Positions 28,842-39,139 of a stretch of DNA of 64,000 nt are shown piece after piece (positions within the stretch are counted from its first letter, which is position 1; every line of letters begins with the position of its first letter). The position numbers and the translations under genes are program-made. The stretch comes from Gordius sp. MW1 (lineage: Eukaryota; Nematomorpha; Gordioida; Gordea; Gordiidae). The stretch spans positions 9,920,001 to 9,984,000 of the forward strand of contig OZ038526.1 of assembly GCA_964036665.1 (NCBI GenBank), read 5' to 3'. The notes beneath the pieces are model-generated. The model did no database searches. It had not been told where the DNA came from and saw only the letters and a list, made by a program, of their open reading frames with translations.

Positions 28842-29491
28842 TTTTACGTCCTCGCGGAAAATGTGAGGAATGGGGACAGACGGGAAAATTGTTATGTAAT
28901 CCCTTATTCAAATATCTTCAGACTATTTGGTTCGATTAAATTTGTTTATTATATAATCACTCCAACATTCACTCCCCAACATACACGGGATGAAGGTGTA
29001 TAATTGAAATACGCGAAATACCACAACAATGACGCGGGAATATTGTCTCTAGCGATTAACAAGGGGGGGGGGGGGAAATTGGTTCTACACGGGGAAAATC
29101 TAGATTCTATTTTGTATCCACTTCCGTGGGGTTTATATAAGTTTTATTTTCTTTGGGTCGTTAACTTTTTTCCCATCCTTTGACCTCATTCTTCAATCCA
29201 ATCCTTAATTTATTACCCATTGCTTTCAAGGTTTTCTCGCTTCCTTGGTCCCTTGTCGTTCCAAACTTTTGGAATCCTTTTTTATTGCCCCGCTGTTCTC
29301 AAGGGTACGTTCCTTTTAAGTCTCTGTTTAACTATTCCAATCAACGCTCCCAAGGACTCGTTCCTTTTATGTCTCGGGCCTCGGTGCTCAAGGTAATTCT
29401 GCCAGTTTATATCCCACTTCTTGACGGGTTTTATGTTCTTCCCGAAATTTATTACCTTCCCTTCGTGACCTCGTTTAGTAAGGATACGACA
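28842..29491 (-). repeat. Gypsy 3' LTR
   Basis: About 650 bp, matching 35268-35914 almost throughout. In element orientation it starts TGTCGTATCC. A G-run at 29064-29075 is longer than in the other copy (length-variable homopolymer). A TATATAAG-type box occurs near 29133-29141. Confidence 0.85.
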
Positions 29492-29503
29492 CCTCCCTTT
29501 TTT
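29492..29503 (-). promoter_or_regulatory. Gypsy polypurine tract
   Basis: In element orientation AAAAAAGGGAGG lies directly before the TGTCG start of the 3' LTR, the expected position of the plus-strand primer of reverse transcription. Confidence 0.75.
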
Positions 29504-29507
29504 GGAT

Positions 29508-29697
29508 AATCAGGTGGGTGCAACCGGTGGTTGGACCAGGTGGGTGAAGCAGGTAGTTGTATCAGGTGGTTGGGAAGGTGGGTCAAGCGGGTGGTCGGAT
29601 CAGGTGGTTGGGAAAGGTGGGTCAAGCAGGTGGTTGGATCAGGTGGTTGGGAAAGGTGGGTCAAGCAGGTTGGATCAATTGGTTGGGAAAGGTGGTT
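29508..29697 (+). repeat. GGTGGTTGG tandem repeat
   Basis: About five degenerate copies of a 36-40-nt unit containing CAGGTGGTTGG and AAAGGTGGGTCAAGC, inside the gypsy element between the polypurine tract and the small 3' ORF. It is strongly G-rich on the plus strand and C-rich in the element's transcript. Open frames across it are by-products of the repeat. Confidence 0.8.
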
Positions 29698-30008
29698 GTT
29701 TTCTTATTTAAAGGGTAACCACGATATATCTCATTCATGTATTTTCCCGATTTTGATGTTTCGTTCTTGGTCCCCGTTTTAGGTTTCCTTTTGTTCCTTC
29801 CTTTTGTCATTTGCCGTCCATCAACTGTTCGTCATTCGGATTCTAAAAATATATCAATACTACCGAACCCTTACTCAGGATCGAGAGTCATAACATGTTC
29901 ATATTTAAATTAAAGCCTTTATTCCCCTTTCTTTTTATTTTTTTAAACTTTATTTGCATTTAGTATTTAGTATTATATAATCGCACTCAGTTCGACAGGC
30001 AATTATTA

Positions 30009-30416
30009 CTACATATCTATACAATCAACGGGCATCTTTAAACCCCCTGTCCCATCATCGTCCCGTACTTCTTCCCCTTCTTGGGCATCTGGGTCTATTT
30101 TGCATTGGTCTATTTTCCATTTATTCAACAATACGATTATCTCTTCTATCTGTCCTCCCGTGACCTTCTCTATGATTTTATCCACCGACTCTCTTCTCCA
30201 CCTCCTCACCTGGCTGCATACCTCCATTTCTTTATGTGAGGTATCCGTTTGCGGTGACACTTCCTTGTATTTTCTTTTTTCGGCTACCCTTTCCCTCATC
30301 CACAATTTCTTTACCCCTCTAGCGGATACTTTCTTTCCCCAAGCCCGCCTAGGACAGGCTTCCCAGGTGTGGGTCCCTCTCGCATTACAAAGGTAGCACA
30401 CTTTTCCTTCGATCAT
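30009..30416 (-). CDS. Extra 3' ORF of gypsy element with zinc-knuckle-like motif
   Basis: A 135-codon frame after integrase in the position where some gypsy elements carry env. It is not env-like: no signal peptide or membrane segment is visible. Near the start it has CYLCNARGTHTWEAC, a C-x2-C-x5-H-x4-C knuckle. The rest is charged and rich in Lys, Arg and Glu, suggesting a nucleic-acid-binding role by inference only. I do not recognise a family. Confidence 0.5.
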   Translation of the reverse strand: MIEGKVCYLCNARGTHTWEACPRRAWGKKVSARGVKKLWMRERVAEKRKYKEVSPQTDTSHKEMEVCSQVRRWRRESVDKIIEKVTGGQIEEIIVLLNKWKIDQCKIDPDAQEGEEVRDDDGTGGLKMPVDCIDM

Positions 30417-30557
30417 TACTACCTCCCAGTATTTGCATCGTTGCTTTTCATGGTTATCTTTTTTACAGATTGAACATCTTACCTATCGTATAAATATATT
30501 ATTAAATTTTTTTATATTTAATTTTATTATTTTTTTATATATATATATATCTCCTCC

Positions 30558-31405
30558 CTATCGCCGCCTCAATTGGTCAACGTGCCTCCATAATTCTGCT
30601 CCATTTTCTATGGCAACTCGAAACCTACATTCTCCTTCAATCGCTATAATTAACCCTTCTACCCATTTATATGGTTCCTGATACATCCTTACCCATACCT
30701 TATCCCCTAATTTAAACTTAGTTATATTGGGTGTTGTGGTCCTTTTATCGACCCTCCTTAATTCATCTAGGGGTATCTTCCCTTGCCGTCCTATAAATTT
30801 TATTGATGGGGACTTTCCCTCCAAACCTTTCGCATTGTGGTACATCATTTGCATTTGCCATTGTTCGCCTTGACCGTGTTTTTCTTTCCTAATCCATCCC
30901 TTTACAATACCCACCATTCTTTCAGTCCATTTAAACTTGGATGATAAGGCACTGTAATTATATGTTCGATACCCTGACTTCCACAAAATTCTTTAAAATT
31001 TTTACTGGTAAAGGCCGGTCCTCCGTCCGACACTACCATTTTGGGCAGTCCATATCGGGCTAATAACCCCTTTAAAATCCGGATAACTATTCTCGTGGAA
31101 CTTCCACTTACCTTTGCATACTCCACCCATTTGGTGCAGGCATCTACTACTATAAAATACACCTTTCCCATACATTCAAAGAAGTCGAGATGGATCCGGT
31201 CCCAGGGCTGTTGCACCTTCGCCCAACGACTACTTTTTACCTTCGGTGGCATCGCCGCTATTATGTTACATGCTTCGCAACTACGACATATATCTTCTAT
31301 GTCTCTAGCTATTTCGGGCCACCAAGCATATTCCCGTGCCCACCGTTTCATCTTTACCATTCCTTGATGTCCTCGATGTAGTTCTTCTAATACTTGGTTC
31401 CTCAT
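30558..31405 (-). pseudogene. Gypsy integrase (frameshifted)
   Basis: Integrase inserts the cDNA copy into host DNA. Frame 30902-31405 has the HHCC zinc-binding region (HRGHQG, CRSCEAC) and two catalytic Asp contexts (HLDFF, VSDGGPAF), then runs into a frameshift at about 30930. The second frame, 30558-30986, supplies the Glu context (TERMV) and a C-terminal segment with KLGDKVWVRMY. The catalytic triad is thus split over two frames and the copy is non-functional. Confidence 0.85.
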
Positions 31406-32807
31406 TCTTGGGTATCACTAATCGCAAACCTTTGACCACACATTCTCCTACGACACTCATTTGTTTCTTTACCTTTTTGTACGCTAATAACGCAAGTGGC
31501 CAATCCGCCTTTCCTCGCAGGCATTCTTTCAGCTTAATAGTTTCCGCATCATCTTTGGATACCTCTTTCACATCGTTCCACGATACTGGACCTCCTTCTG
31601 AAATGTGTAAAATACAAGGGGTATCATCTTGATTATAGATCGCTTCTACTGATTCGTTGATTTCGTTGTCCTCTGAACTTACTATTTTTTCTTCCATATG
31701 CATGCGCGATAAGGTGTCTGCTAGATAATTATTCTTTCCTTTGCGATAAGCTATGTCCATGTCGAAGGCTCCTACCACTACTAACCATCTTTGTAGTCGC
31801 GATGAAAACATTAAGTCTTGGTTGTCCTTTCGAAATAATGATACCAGTGGCTTGTGATCCGTATACAATATAAAGTGCTTGCCGACTATGTATTCTCGAC
31901 ACTTTACCAGTCCATATACCACTGCTAATGCTTCTTTTTCAATAACAGAGTACCTTAATTCCGGATCCCGAAATTTGCGCGAAAAATACTTCACCGGTAA
32001 TTCCATTCCATCCACTACCTGTAGTAAGGCCCCTCCGACCGCCTCTTGCGACGCACCTACGACGATATGTATTTCCTTATCGGGGCTGAAACATCTTAAC
32101 ACTGGAGCGTTTACGACGCATTCCTTAAGCTCTTGAAAATTGGTTTCTGCTTCTTTATTCCACTGGAAGATTGTGTTAACCTTTATAAGATCGTAGAGTA
32201 TTCCTGCACCAGCTGCAAATCGCGATATATATTTGTGGTAGTAGTTTACTAACCCTAAAAAAGATTGTAGCTCCTTTTTGGTCTTTGGGGCTCGTATATT
32301 TTTGAGTGCCGCTATCTTATTCTCCAGTGGACGGATGGTTCCACCTTCAATGACATGTCCCAAGTATGATATTTTGTCTGCCTTGAAAACGCATTTTTCA
32401 TTAGATACCTTAAATCCATTGTTTTCAATTATTTCCAAAACTTTTGTTAATCTATCGTCATGTTTCATTTGATTGCTACCCGCTATTAACAAGTCATCTA
32501 TATAGTAAAAAACTCCTTCCAAACCTTGAAACAAGGCATTCATTGACATTTGAAAAATAGGTGCCGATATACTAAGGCCGAACGGTAAACGTAGAAAGGT
32601 GTAAAGGCCTAAATGTGTATTAATTGTCAGACTTTGACTCATCTCTTCCGACACTTTCAACTGTAGATATGCAGTTGTAAAATCGATTTTTGAGAAAACC
32701 TGGCATCCATTCAATTCGACCAATATTTCTTCTAAACGTGGTAAGGGAAATCGGACCAATTCAATACATGGGTTAAGAGTGATACGATAGTCCGCACATA
32801 ATCTCAA
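31305..32807 (-). CDS. Gypsy reverse transcriptase and RNase H
   Basis: The 500-codon frame starts in RT finger motifs (LCADYRI) and includes FSKIDFTTAYLQL, LPFGLSISAPIFQ and the YYIDD catalytic box. It continues into RNase H (VGASQEAVGGALLQ, YSVIEKEALAVVYG, LYTDHKPL) and the linker. The last approximately 35 codons run past a frameshift at about 31400, where integrase continues in another frame. The frame's ATG is internal: RT begins upstream at 32847-33305 after an in-frame TAG. Confidence 0.9.
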   Translation of the reverse strand: MRLCADYRITLNPCIELVRFPLPRLEEILVELNGCQVFSKIDFTTAYLQLKVSEEMSQSLTINTHLGLYTFLRLPFGLSISAPIFQMSMNALFQGLEGVFYYIDDLLIAGSNQMKHDDRLTKVLEIIENNGFKVSNEKCVFKADKISYLGHVIEGGTIRPLENKIAALKNIRAPKTKKELQSFLGLVNYYHKYISRFAAGAGILYDLIKVNTIFQWNKEAETNFQELKECVVNAPVLRCFSPDKEIHIVVGASQEAVGGALLQVVDGMELPVKYFSRKFRDPELRYSVIEKEALAVVYGLVKCREYIVGKHFILYTDHKPLVSLFRKDNQDLMFSSRLQRWLVVVGAFDMDIAYRKGKNNYLADTLSRMHMEEKIVSSEDNEINESVEAIYNQDDTPCILHISEGGPVSWNDVKEVSKDDAETIKLKECLRGKADWPLALLAYKKVKKQMSVVGECVVKGLRLVIPKNEEPSIRRTTSRTSRNGKDETVGTGICLVARNS

Positions 32808-32846
32808 CTTACCATTGGCCTTGCGTACAAGTACTAAAGGCGTTGC

Positions 32847-33305
32847 CTAATAACTAAATACTACCGATTTAGTGATCCCTTCATGCACCCATTTTCTTAA
32901 TTCTTCCTCAATTTCTGCCGTCCATTCATATGGCACCCTTCTAGCTGGACAAAATTTTGGCCTTACTCCTTCCTTAAATCTCATTGTGGCCTCAAAATTT
33001 TTTAAACAACTCAACCCCTCGGTAAAAATTAATGGAAATTTATCCCAAACATTCCGTTCCTTTTCCACCTCCCCCTCTCTAGATTGTATTTCTACTCTTA
33101 TTAAATGATCATATTCCCCCGGCTTACCTTTAGTTATCTTAAGCCATTCTACCTCAAAACTCTTTATCCAATCCCACCCAATATTGTTCGTTCCTACCTC
33201 CGATACATATAGTCTTAAACTTTTACTAATTATATTTATAGTTACACGCGCCCCACACTGCCCTAACAACTGTACCCTTATATTGTTAAATACTCGCACT
33301 TCCAA
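32847..33305 (-). pseudogene. Gypsy RT N-terminal part, ended by stop
   Basis: Encodes the region before RT proper, with RFKEGVRPKFCPARRVPYEW and ELRKWVHEGITKSV, a standard Ty3/gypsy lead-in. A TAG interrupts the frame just before the strand that continues in 31305-32807. Confidence 0.75.
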
Positions 33306-33329
33306 TTCTAATTCCGTGAATAATCCACC

Positions 33330-34040
33330 CTAACCAATTTTAAACCAATCCTCTTTATTAATTACGGTTATCGAAGAACCCGTATCAAATATAAAATTTA
33401 GCTGAATTTTATTAACAGTTATTTTTAATCGCGGAATTTGATTACCTATGACTTCTAACGTGTTTATGGTATTAATGGGCACAATTCTGCTATTTAGGGA
33501 TTCTTTAATCATAAAGTTAACATTACTCCGTAGTTTTATGTTATAAACGTCTAACTTTTTTATTCGTATTATAATTACAGAAGATTTCTTAAACACATCA
33601 TGGACTGTTTTAATTTTAAAACTTGATACCACTTTGTTCAACTTCCCACAGACATACCAAGATTTAAATATCAAAAATATAAATCTTCGACTCATATACT
33701 TATAAAATTTATTCGTATTGACTTCATCAATTTGTTTTCGTCCTTTCCATGTGTTTAAATAATTAATTTCACTATCACATGTATTCCCTTCCATTATCTT
33801 TATTTTTTCTTCTCCTTTTTTAAATTTAAATTGGGTTACGCCCTTTGGTACTTTTAAAACAGTAGGTTGTATATATGATTTATGATTTAAACGGTCAAAA
33901 TTATACTCACCTAAAACACCAAAATTGGTATTTCCTAACCAATTAAATTTATTCCATGTCTTAAATCGCCTACACTCCCGTGAGTACGATTTAATTAAAT
34001 ATATTGGTGGAGTATTAGGAATTTCGAATGGCTTAACCAC
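33330..34040 (-). CDS. Gypsy aspartic protease region
   Basis: The 236-codon frame ends with FIFDTGSSITVINKEDW, the aspartic protease active-site motif (DTGSS). The N-terminal two thirds are Lys- and Asn-rich without further motifs I recognise, and may be the gag-pol junction. Confidence 0.75.
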   Translation of the reverse strand: MVKPFEIPNTPPIYLIKSYSRECRRFKTWNKFNWLGNTNFGVLGEYNFDRLNHKSYIQPTVLKVPKGVTQFKFKKGEEKIKIMEGNTCDSEINYLNTWKGRKQIDEVNTNKFYKYMSRRFIFLIFKSWYVCGKLNKVVSSFKIKTVHDVFKKSSVIIIRIKKLDVYNIKLRSNVNFMIKESLNSRIVPINTINTLEVIGNQIPRLKITVNKIQLNFIFDTGSSITVINKEDWFKIG

Positions 34041-34084
34041 GATTTCTCGTATCTTTATTCCCCTCTACCTATTCCCAAGATTTT

Positions 34085-35267
34085 TTATCTTTCGACAAAC
34101 CATCTTCTGATACTCCCCCAACATACACGGGATATTTTCATTAAAGATGCTTGCATATTAAAACTGCAATTATTTTGCATATTAAAGGTGTTTGTAGCAA
34201 GATTATATTCATTCCGTTTAAGCTTATTATGCCTCCTATTTATTTCCACAGTACCACACCGCATGATATTTATTATAATTTCTACCACAAGTTTCAAAAC
34301 CCAAAATATTTTATTTAACATTTTAAATTTCCAGATTTGTCCTTTTTATATTATTGTATTAATCCTGTATTATTTTTCACTGTTACCCTTTAACTTTAAA
34401 TTCTTCATTAATAATGAGTTTTATTAAAATTTTATATCAATCAAAAATTTATATTTTCGATATTTTATTAGTACATTCTATGTACATTGAACCATATATA
34501 TTATTAATAATTAATAGTGCTAGAATTAAGAAAATGGGGGGGGGGGCACAAATATTATAGAAAAGATGTCAGTAATTATTTTTTATATTATTAGTATTTG
34601 CACATTATTATAATAATAAATTAAATTAGGTATAAGTTCTTAGGGCTTATATTTGGGGAACAACATTTTATTTTTACAAAAGTCAGCATAATGCCCTACG
34701 TTACCACAGTTAACACATCGGGGCGTTATATAATTATTTCGATTTGGGCTTGGACTAAAGTTCTTAGGTGGATTATTCAAAGATTTATTGTAAAATTGGC
34801 AATTTCTTTGCAAATGATTTTCTTTCCCGCATGTAAAGCACTTAACCTTCCTATTTAACTTATTAAGGAATTGTCCAATTAAAATACCCAATATTAAAAT
34901 AAATAAATAATCAATATATTCTAATTCATCAAGTAAATTCTTAAATATAATCGATTACCGCTTTTGCCAAACATGTCAAAAAATAATGTTTGAAATTATA
35001 TAATAATGAGATTATTAAAATCACGAAAAATATCAAATAATAAATTAACATGTGATTAACGAACTTACGGCTTTCATCGAAAATTGGTTTAGTATCGATT
35101 TCGTTTGTTACCGTTGTCTTGTTTCGATTTTGCTTGTTACGGTTTTTTTCGTTTAATTTCACTCGTAGTTGATTGTCTTCCTCAGGTTGTTTTCGGACTT
35201 TTGCTTTAGGCTGGTTTGATTGAAGTCGTATCTTAAGGTCGCTTCTGACACTGTACCGGGGCTCCAC
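34085..35267 (-). CDS. Gypsy gag remnant with two CCHC zinc knuckles
   Basis: The frame at 34640-34891 has two perfect C-x2-C-x4-H-x4-C knuckles (CFTCGKENHLQRNC and CVNCGNVGHYADFC), the nucleocapsid signature. Flanking frames at 34941-35267 (charged, Lys/Asn-rich) and 34085-34321 lack a recognisable capsid domain, so gag is degenerate or shortened. A poly-G run lies at about 34536-34545. Confidence 0.7.
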
Positions 35268-35914
35268 TTTTACGTCCTCGGGGAAAATGAGAAGGAGAAT
35301 GGGGAGAGACGGGGAAATTGTTATGTAATCCCTTATTCAAATATCTTCAGACTACTTGGTTCGATTAAATTTGTTTATTATATAATCACTCCAACATTCA
35401 CTCCCCAACATACACGGGATGAAGGTATATAATTGAAATACGCGAAATACCACAACAATGACGCGGGAATATTGTCTCTAGCGATTAACAAGGGGGGGGA
35501 ATTGGTTCTACACGGGGAAAATCTAGATTCTATTTTGTATCCACTTCCGTGGGGTTTATATAAGTTTTATTTTCTTTGGGTCGTTAACTTTTTTCCCATC
35601 CTTTGACCTCCTTCTTCGTTCCAATCCTTAATTTATTATCCATTGCTTTCAAGGTTTTCTGGCTTCCTTGGCCCCTTTTCGTTCCAAACTTTTGGGATCC
35701 TATTTTATTGTCCCGCTGTTCTCAAGGGTACGTTCCTTTTAAGTCTCTGTTTTACTATTCCAATCAACGCTCCCAAGGACTCGTTCCTTTTATGTCTCGG
35801 GCCTCGTTGCTCAAGGTAATTCTGCCAGTTTATATCCCACTTCTTGACGGGTTTTATGTTCTTCCCACAATTTATTACCTTCCCTTCGTGACCTCGTTTC
35901 GTAAGGATACGACA
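35268..35914 (-). repeat. Gypsy 5' LTR
   Basis: About 647 bp, partner of 28842-29491. Shared landmarks include CCAACATACACGGGATGAAGG and GGTTCTACACGGGGAAAATC. Shared sequence ends at GATACGACA (35914). Downstream in element sense, GTGTCAGAAGCG near 35240-35252 resembles primer-binding sites used by some gypsy elements, but it is about 15-25 nt from the LTR edge. Confidence 0.85.
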
Positions 35915-36190
35915 GTAAATATTATATTTTTGCAAAAAAAATTGCAATCATCCTTAGGGTATGTAAATAATTTAATAATATGTTAATCACATATTTGTAT
36001 CTATAGCATAATTAATATTTCAAAAATTTAGGCTTAGAGTGAGTTTCGATGGCCTAAAGCATATTTGAATTACGCAGTTTCTCATCCAGCATGATGCGTT
36101 AATATTAAATTGGTGGTCAATTAGTTTAAATAATTATAAAAGTTAAGCTAAGGTGGCCCAATACTGGAGCACCCTAGTGTCATTCGTGCT

Positions 36191-37831
36191 TAGAGACCTG
36201 CACGGGAGGCTCAAGGCCCGGAAAAGCCCGGGCCCTAAATTTTGAGGCTTTAAAATTGGGCCGGGCTTAATTCATAAATTATAGGCCCGGTCCGCAATAA
36301 TTTAGATGTAGTAGCCTAAGTAGTCTTTTATTTTGTTTAAAACATCTATAAAGTTTTAAAAAATTAATTAATTACAATGGCTCGATGCCAGCTCATTACT
36401 TTATTATATTTTAGCATACAACATACTTAATTATTTGGAAATAAACTACTTTCGTTTTTCAACAACAAAGAAAATTTATTGAATCTGTTAAAAATTCCTT
36501 TATTCTTTTCGTGCTTTATCTAATATATAAACTGAGAACAAATAAAACTAGCTGGAAATATTCAGAACGCATTTTATAAATTAAAAGAAAATCTTAGAGG
36601 GAAGAGTGAAGTATGGAAAATATTTCTATATGTGTATGACAATATGCATAAGAAAATAGTAGATTTTGTTTTTTGTAAGATTTGCAAGAATGTGTTATCC
36701 TATAGTTCTTGCTAAACTCAATCGGTGGGGTTTACATTTGTGTGTGGTAACAAGATAGAATGTATTCGAATGCTTGAAACAATCTTGAATATGAACTCGA
36801 AAATGTTCTCGAAGGCTTTACCGGGCATGGCCAGGGGTGCTCCGCCCCTAAAGGACAAAAAATATTTTCTAATACAAAAACCCTTAAAAATTAAAAAAGT
36901 TATGTTTTGCCCCCCCCCCCTCCTAATTCTTAAACAACTTTTGCCCCCCCCCCAAATCCAAAACCTGGCTACGCCCATGGGCTCCCCGCCTTTTTTGAAA
37001 TTTAATGATATCAACAATTATTTTGTGGAGGAGCTCGTTACCTTTTTGAAGCTATTTAAAATTGCCAATGATGATTTAGAGGCTGATTCAAGACCAAATT
37101 TGCCTTTGTTGTTTTATTTATTACAAACTTATAGAAGAGTTGGAGCTATACATCAAAAAAAATACAGAAATGGAAATCTTAGCATTACGATGTCTTGAAT
37201 TTTTACATTATTCATTATAATCACAAACAACTGGTGTTATTGCCAACAATCATTCAGTTGAAAGTAATTATATAATGTTCAAAATAAAATAATTATAACC
37301 AGGTGGTGCATTGTTTCAAAATTTTAGTTCGTGGCATGAAACATCTTCTTTGATGGAAGATGTAGAGGAAAATGTGGTTGACACCTACATAAAATTAAAG
37401 ATCAACGAAAAAAAATAGAATTATTGGAATGGCGGAAAGACCACAGTGGTCAATTTCCAGCGCTTAGCTCCCTAATTTGTTAGGTTTTTTTAACAACTGC
37501 TTCATCTGCCTCGAGTGAGAGGTGTTTTTCATCAGTTAGCCGCATTTATGAAGCGCGGATAACAAATTTAAAAGCGGAAATTATTGATGCCTGAGTTTTT
37601 TAGCATCAAAGTTCCATTGTCGATTCATAATTTTATTATGTGCATTTGATTTTTTAATAAAAAAATTAAGTTTAATTAAATTGCTGTAATTATTTAAATT
37701 GCGGGCCCGGGCCAGGCCCAGGTCTTGTTTTTAAATATGCTAAAATTCGGGTCCGGGCCGGGCCTGATTTTTTTTATTTTTAATTCCGGGCTCGGGCCGG
37801 GCCTTAAAAAAATCGATTTTGCAGGTCTTTA
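36191..37831 (+). mobile_element. hAT transposon relic with dimerisation domain
   Basis: The left terminus is TAGAGACCTGCACGGG; the right is the inverse, GCAGGTCTTTA. The flanking 8-mers TTCGTGCT (36183-36190) and TTTGTGAT (37832-37839) match at 6 of 8 positions. Subterminal GGCCCGG repeats flank both ends. Between them is a decayed transposase in fragments. The clearest is the C-terminal hATC dimerisation motif at about 37490-37595, translating to TTASSASSERCFSSVSRIYE, with upstream text at 36990-37195 and 37310-37480. A MITE (36826-36979) interrupts the coding part, and stops show the copy is dead. It is the only member of the TAGAGNCCTGCA group here with transposase sequence, hence a candidate source family. 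Confidence 0.8.
36826..36979. mobile_element. CATGGGCGTAGCC-family MITE inside hAT transposase
   Basis: Left CATGGCCAGGGGTGCTCCGCC, right AACCTGGCTACGCCCATG, with the C-run TGCCCCCCCCCC and AATACAAAAACCC characteristic of the family. Confidence 0.7.
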
Positions 37832-37839
37832 TTTGTGAT

Positions 37840-38248
37840 TTTTTAACGATTTTTAAAGTAAAATTGTGTATTAAATGACACCGTAATTTTAATTATGAGT
37901 TTTCTAGAAGTTTTTACGCTTCAACTAATAATATACCCACTAAATTTTTGGACCTTAGCAAGACATTGTGTGAATACATCGTTTTGTCATATGCATTACT
38001 TTTCACATTATAAACTGGGTTTGGGAGATGAATTCGGATATACTATAATTTCTATCGATGTGATAATTGTGCAATATAAAATAAATGCACGAACTTATAC
38101 GGTATTAGATAAATAAATATTTAATGGCAAAATTATTTAGAATTAGAAAGTAATTTGGAACACAAATTGGATAATTATGATTTTTAGCATAAAATAAAAT
38201 ACGGGCAGGGGCACTAATTTAAAACTTAAAACATTATGTTCTTATTCT
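37840..38248. other. Non-coding stretch
   Basis: AT-rich DNA between the hAT relic and the next MITE. The open frame at 37895-38116 shows nothing recognisable. Confidence 0.4.
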
Positions 38249-38347
38249 CATCGACGTAGCCAAGGGGGATGGAAGGGGCGGTTGCCCCTTGCCCCTTCCC
38301 TAATTTTTAATGCCCCCCCCCCTTTACCATTGCTGGCTACGCCCATG
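38249..38347. mobile_element. Short CATGGGCGTAGCC-family MITE
   Basis: The left end is decayed (CATCGACGTAGCCAAGG); the right end is GCTGGCTACGCCCATG. It is a 99-bp copy with GGCGGTTGCCCC in its middle. The target duplication is not convincing. Confidence 0.6.
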
Positions 38348-38604
38348 CATATATTGATAATAATGCTGCTTTTTTTGTTATTTTACATTGTTCTTAAGGC
38401 TTGTCTTAATATCGGAATTTGATGCGCTGCAAAAATCGTTGTACGGGTTATAGCATAGCCCTGTCTTAACTTCGAATTCACAGCAGATTTACATTTCTGA
38501 CGCATAATATAACAGCGATTAATCTCAAGAGTTGAAATAAATAAAAATACGTTTTTAACTCTCAAAAAACAAAATATTAATAATTACAATCGAGTTTGAC
38601 ACAT

Positions 38605-38654
38605 TAAACGTTTTGCCCCCCCCCCCCCTAATTCAAAACCTGGGTACGCCCATG
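38605..38654. mobile_element. Solitary right end of CATGGGCGTAGCC family
   Basis: AAACGTTTTGCCCCCC followed by AACCTGGGTACGCCCATG; no left partner is visible. Confidence 0.5.
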
Positions 38655-39139
38655 CTTTAAGGTCTACTTTATGGCTTTAGCCATGGTTAACAAGGGTCTC
38701 AATTTGCCCAAATATGTAACTTAGTCAATATAGCTGAACTTGTAAACTTTTAAGTTTATTTATATTTGACAGACCCAGTGAATTTAATATAGCCAGAAAT
38801 ACCTTGTAGTGGTGGTTGAGCTTGTGTACTCTCGTGAATCAAGAAGCTAAACCTTTGGTAGCCAAACATAACTTTTGTGTTTGTTAATGGTGGGGTCACC
38901 CTATTGGCAAGGTTCTTAGTGAAGGGTCAGACTAAAATTTCTGGGCTTTTTGAGGGAGTACTAGTGAAGTGGAAGTGCTAGATTAAGCCTATCAATACGA
39001 GTGGTCTAAAGAAAAGTTTAATTCACCAAAATGACGGCATCATAAAGAATAGTAAATAGTCAATCGCCAAAATCTAACATAGTTCCGTCAGGCTTGGAAG
39101 GCCGAGATATCAATACTCCCTCATTCCATATAAACCAAA

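Larger units (their letters stand above)
28842..35914 (-). mobile_element. Ty3/gypsy-type LTR retrotransposon (defective)
   Basis: A 7.1-kb element on the minus strand has two similar long terminal repeats, a polypurine tract and gag-pol in the Ty3/gypsy order (protease, RT, RNase H, integrase). It is broken by at least one in-frame stop between the two RT segments near 32845 and by frameshifts before and within integrase. An extra small ORF lies between integrase and the 3' LTR. It sits inside the CGAGACGAG element. The LTRs differ at scattered positions and small indels, so it is not a very recent insertion. No unambiguous target duplication was found. Confidence 0.88.

Noticed and set aside
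29508..29697. Repeat-spacer pattern resembling CRISPR
   Set aside because: Units are directly tandem without unique spacers, inside a retrotransposon in a eukaryotic genome.
29452..29782. Open frames rich in Gly/Trp/Val or Pro/Thr
   Set aside because: By-products of the GGTGGTTGG tandem repeat in the gypsy element.
31041..31632. Plus-strand open frames across the gypsy pol region
   Set aside because: Antisense shadows of pol.
28836..35920. Target duplication of the gypsy element (ATAAAT/GTAAAT)
   Set aside because: LTR edge is uncertain by one or two bases in AT-rich DNA; the match could be chance.
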